A DNA stretch of 7,780 nucleotides, taken from contig JAEYYJ010000244.1 in assembly GCA_023430845.1 (NCBI GenBank), positions 1 to 7,780 of the forward strand. Reading direction: 5' to 3'. Shown one piece after another: positions 5,703 to 7,780 of the stretch (position 1 is its first letter; every line of letters starts with the position of its first letter). Made by a program: the position numbers and the translations under genes. The notes below the pieces were generated by a model. The model was given only the letters and a program-made list of their open reading frames with translations. It was not told the DNA's origin and searched no databases. This stretch comes from Pseudomonadota bacterium. Lineage in GTDB: Bacteria > Pseudomonadota > Alphaproteobacteria > Rhizobiales > Hyphomicrobiaceae.

Positions 5703-6776
5703 ATGGCAACCACGATGACCACGCGAACGCCCGCAAACGCCGACACGACAACGACAGCGGTGCCGCTGGCTGGGCTGCGGCGGCCAGTGCCGAAGTGGAT
5801 CTGGCTCGGGGTCATATTCGCCGCGCTCCTCCCGCTGATCGGCGGACAAACCGGCCTCATTTCGAATTTCTACTTCCTTCAGCTCTCGCTGATGATCGTG
5901 TACTCGATCGCAGTTCTCGGTCTGAACCTGCTGATCGGCTTCAACGGCCAGATCTCGCTCGGTCACGGCGCATTCTTCGCGGTAGGCGCCTACGTCACCG
6001 CGATTCTCATCGATCGCTACGAGATCCACTACTTGGCGACCCTGCCGCCGGCCATGTTCGTCTGTTTCGTCGTCGGGTATCTCTTTGGCCGGCCAGCGCT
6101 GCGCCTGGAGGGGCACTACCTCGCGCTCGCGACATTCGCGCTGGCCATTGCCGTTCCGCAGTTCCTGAAGTACCGCCACTTCGAGCCTTTCACGCACGGC
6201 GTTCAGGGCATCAATATCTTCAAACCCGATCCGCCCTTCGGAATGCCGCTGAGCCCTGATCAGTGGCTGTATCTGATCGTTTTGGCCTGCGCTGTCGTGA
6301 TGTTCATCGTGGCGCGGAACATCGTACAAAGCCGCATGGGCCGGGCGATGATGGCGATCCGCGATCAGCCGCTCGCGGCCGATACCATGGGTATCAATTC
6401 AGCGCGTACGAAGTCGATCACGTTCGGGATCAGCGCGCTCTATGTCGGTCTCGCCGGCGCGCTGCACGCCATCATTTTCGAGTTCGTATCGCCTGACAGC
6501 TTCCGCTTCGAGCTGTCGATCGCGATACTTGTCGGAGCCGTTATCGGCGGTATTGCGACATTGTCTGGCGCCGTAATCGGCGGCTTCTTCGTCCAGTTCA
6601 TCGAGAAGTATGCCGACGCTTTGACGAAGTGGGTGACGTCGACCGTCCATCTGCCCATTCATCTGGAGCCCTGGACGATCTACGGCATCGTGCTGATCGT
6701 CTTGATGTACACTATGCCCATGGGCATCGCCGGTGGGCTCGCCTCATTGTGGCGAAGGATCCGACCACCCGGATAG
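5703..6776 (+). CDS. livM: Liv-type ABC importer membrane subunit, LivM family
   Basis: This is the second permease subunit, 357 residues long. After a polar Thr-rich leader (about residues 1-30), hydrophobic segments begin near residue 32. The family-defining GFNGQISLGHGAFFAVGAY is at 79-97, LRLEGHYLALATFALA at 133-148, the cytosolic coupling loop SRMGRAMMAIRDQPLAA at 210-226 followed by DTMGIN, and the glycine-rich GGIATLSGAVIGG at 282-294. LivM with LivH forms the membrane channel, energised by LivG and LivF. The ATG lies 2 bases after the livH stop, with AGAGGG (5690-5695) 7 bases upstream, so the gene is surely in the same transcript. The Thr-rich N-terminus is a little unusual but such leaders vary widely in the family. 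Confidence 0.94.
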   Translation: MATTMTTRTPANADTTTTAVPLAGLRRPVPKWIWLGVIFAALLPLIGGQTGLISNFYFLQLSLMIVYSIAVLGLNLLIGFNGQISLGHGAFFAVGAYVTAILIDRYEIHYLATLPPAMFVCFVVGYLFGRPALRLEGHYLALATFALAIAVPQFLKYRHFEPFTHGVQGINIFKPDPPFGMPLSPDQWLYLIVLACAVVMFIVARNIVQSRMGRAMMAIRDQPLAADTMGINSARTKSITFGISALYVGLAGALHAIIFEFVSPDSFRFELSIAILVGAVIGGIATLSGAVIGGFFVQFIEKYADALTKWVTSTVHLPIHLEPWTIYGIVLIVLMYTMPMGIAGGLASLWRRIRPPG

Positions 6777-6805
6777 GCGCTGAAAGGCGCCCAGATAGAG
6801 CCTAT
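6776..6805 (+). repeat. Hairpin and competing inverted repeat between livM and the binding-protein gene
   Basis: GGCGC (6776-6780) and GCGCC (6787-6791) form a 5-bp stem with a 6-base loop directly after the livM stop. A second, longer-range inverted repeat, ATAGGC (6773-6778) with GCCTAT (6800-6805), shares bases with it, so only one can form at a time. No T-run follows, so it is not a standard terminator. A structure here could protect or mark the 5' end of a processed mRNA for the binding protein, which importers usually need in excess. That role is inferred. Confidence 0.35.
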
Positions 6806-6822
6806 TCATAACCAGGCCGTTC

Positions 6823-6830
6823 AAAGGAGG
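6823..6830 (+). promoter_or_regulatory. Very strong ribosome binding site of the binding-protein gene
   Basis: AAAGGAGG lies 6 bases before the ATG at 6837. It is a near-perfect match to the anti-Shine-Dalgarno sequence and the strongest in the operon, consistent with high translation of the binding protein relative to the membrane subunits. Confidence 0.85.
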
Positions 6831-6836
6831 AAGCAC

Positions 6837-7780
6837 ATGACGAAGAGAACCCGCAGAGATGTTCTGGTCGGCGGCTCCGCGATTGCGGCCGCCAGCGTGG
6901 TCGGCTTTCCGGCTATCGCCCAGGGCAAGAAGTATGACGACGGCGCGAGCGACAGCACCATCAAGATCGGCCACTCCGGCCCCTACTCCGGCAATGCCTC
7001 GGCATACGGCAACATTGGCCGCACGATTGAAGCCACGTTCAAGATGGTCAATGACAATGGCGGCATCAACGGCCGCAAGATCGAGTTCATCACCTACGAC
7101 GACGGTTACAGCCCGCCGAAGACTGTCGAGATGGTGCGTAAGCTCGTCGAGCAGGACAAGGTGCTTCTGCTGTTCAACACGCTCGGCACGCCGCCGAACA
7201 CGGCAATCCATCGCTATATGAACCAGAAGAAAGTGCCGCAGCTCTTCGTGGCGACCGGCGCATCGAAGTGGGGCCAGCCGAAGCAGTTCCCGTGGACCAT
7301 GGGTTGGCAGCCGGACTATGCGACTGAGGGCGCGATTTACGCCAAGCACATTCTGGCCACGGCGAAGGATCCGAAGATCGGCATTCTCATGCAGAATGAC
7401 GACTACGGTAAGGATTATTACAACGGCTTCCTGCAAGGGCTCGGCGACAAGAAGAACTTGATTGCCCAGGTCGCAACCTATGAGGTGACGGACCCCACGG
7501 TCGACAGCCAGATGATCCAGCTCAAGAACACCGGCGCCAACGTGTTCTTCAACATCACCACGCCGAAGTTCGCCGCGCAGGCGATCAAGAAGGCGGCGGA
7601 GATCGATTGGAAACCAGCGCATTACCTGAACAACGTGTCATCGTCGTTCGGCTCGGTGTTCAAGCCGGCAGGTATCGATGCGTCACAAGGCGTGATGCTG
7701 GCTCTCTATCGCAAGGACGCCAATGATCCTGGGGTCGCGAGCGCGCCGGATGTGGTCGCCTTCAAGGCCTTCATGGCGAA
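6837..7780 (+). CDS. Periplasmic substrate-binding protein of the Liv-type importer, partial (C-terminus off the right edge)
   Basis: The frame is open from ATG at 6837 to the window end (314 complete codons); the protein is incomplete, since the family is usually about 390-430 residues. The N-terminus is a Tat-like signal: TRRDVL at residues 5-10 (twin Arg 6-7), a hydrophobic stretch rich in Ala, Gly and Val, and an AIA-Q cleavage site after about residue 28. The mature part begins with TIKIGHSGPYSGNASAYG (41-58), followed by NDNGGINGRKIEFITYDDGYSPPK (in two parts around 72-95) and VRKLVEQDKV (100-109), all typical of type I Leu/Ile/Val-binding-like receptors (Peripla_BP_6). ILMQNDDYGKDYYNGF (183-198) opens the second lobe. 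As the last visible operon gene, with the strongest ribosome binding site, it should deliver ligand to LivH/LivM. The ligand could be branched-chain amino acids, other amino acids, amides or aromatic acids; sequence alone does not decide. Confidence 0.93.
   Translation, partial: MTKRTRRDVLVGGSAIAAASVVGFPAIAQGKKYDDGASDSTIKIGHSGPYSGNASAYGNIGRTIEATFKMVNDNGGINGRKIEFITYDDGYSPPKTVEMVRKLVEQDKVLLLFNTLGTPPNTAIHRYMNQKKVPQLFVATGASKWGQPKQFPWTMGWQPDYATEGAIYAKHILATAKDPKIGILMQNDDYGKDYYNGFLQGLGDKKNLIAQVATYEVTDPTVDSQMIQLKNTGANVFFNITTPKFAAQAIKKAAEIDWKPAHYLNNVSSSFGSVFKPAGIDASQGVMLALYRKDANDPGVASAPDVVAFKAFMA

Noticed and set aside
4804..5751. Minus-strand open frame of 315 codons over livH
   Set aside because: livH is unmistakable in the plus strand. 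The antisense product is extremely rich in charged residues (Arg, Asp, Glu, His), the usual result of reading a membrane-protein gene backwards.
5589..6329. Minus-strand open frame of 246 codons over the end of livH and livM
   Set aside because: Same pattern: a highly charged antisense product opposite a well-supported permease gene, with no motif.
6744..7622. Minus-strand open frame of 292 codons over the binding-protein gene
   Set aside because: The plus strand has a strong ribosome binding site, signal peptide and receptor-family motifs. The antisense translation has none of these.
1..7780. A new defence, mobile or otherwise undescribed system
   Set aside because: Every substantial coding region is a recognised housekeeping or transporter family, base composition looks even, and no integrase, transposase, tRNA-flanked insertion or terminal repeats are seen.

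Overview
The window is GC-rich, densely packed bacterial DNA and looks like ordinary chromosome from an alphaproteobacterium, most likely order Hyphomicrobiales (Rhizobiales). I base that on the ZapE/AFG1 and Lon-like protein sequences, the style of the Liv-type transporter genes, and the GC-ending codon use. The placement is inferred from sequence character, not from a database match. I see no rRNA, tRNA, CRISPR array, insertion sequence, integrase, toxin or phage gene.

Left part (1-2845), minus strand. Two AAA-type ATPase genes face left. zapE (1691-2845) is complete and encodes an AFG1-family ATPase. It is followed by a Lon-related ATP-dependent protease gene (1-1582) that runs off the left edge. 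The visible part holds the whole ATPase region; the protease domain would lie outside the window. A 108-base gap separates the two genes.

Middle (2846-3232). A divergent intergenic region of 387 bases lies between zapE and the transporter operon. It has no convincing gene but several inverted and direct repeats, a weak -35/-10 pair facing zapE, and an extended -10 element (TGCGATAAT) about 40 bases before the transporter genes.

Right part (3233-7780), plus strand. This is a compact Liv-type ABC importer operon in the order livG, livF, livH, livM, then a periplasmic substrate-binding protein gene cut by the right edge. livG and livF overlap by 4 bases, livF and livH are 27 bases apart, and livH and livM are 2 bases apart. 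The binding protein follows a 60-base gap that holds a small hairpin and a very strong ribosome binding site. The product set is a complete importer: a binding protein with a Tat-like signal, two different membrane subunits and two different ATPases. The family imports branched-chain amino acids, other amino acids, amides, urea or aromatic acids; the substrate cannot be read from this sequence.

I did not find a convincing undescribed system. The points most worth a second look are: the departures from ATPase consensus in LivG and LivF, which all fall in the same composite ATP site; the pairing of an AFG1-type ATPase gene with a Lon-like protease gene; and the repeat-rich divergent promoter region.
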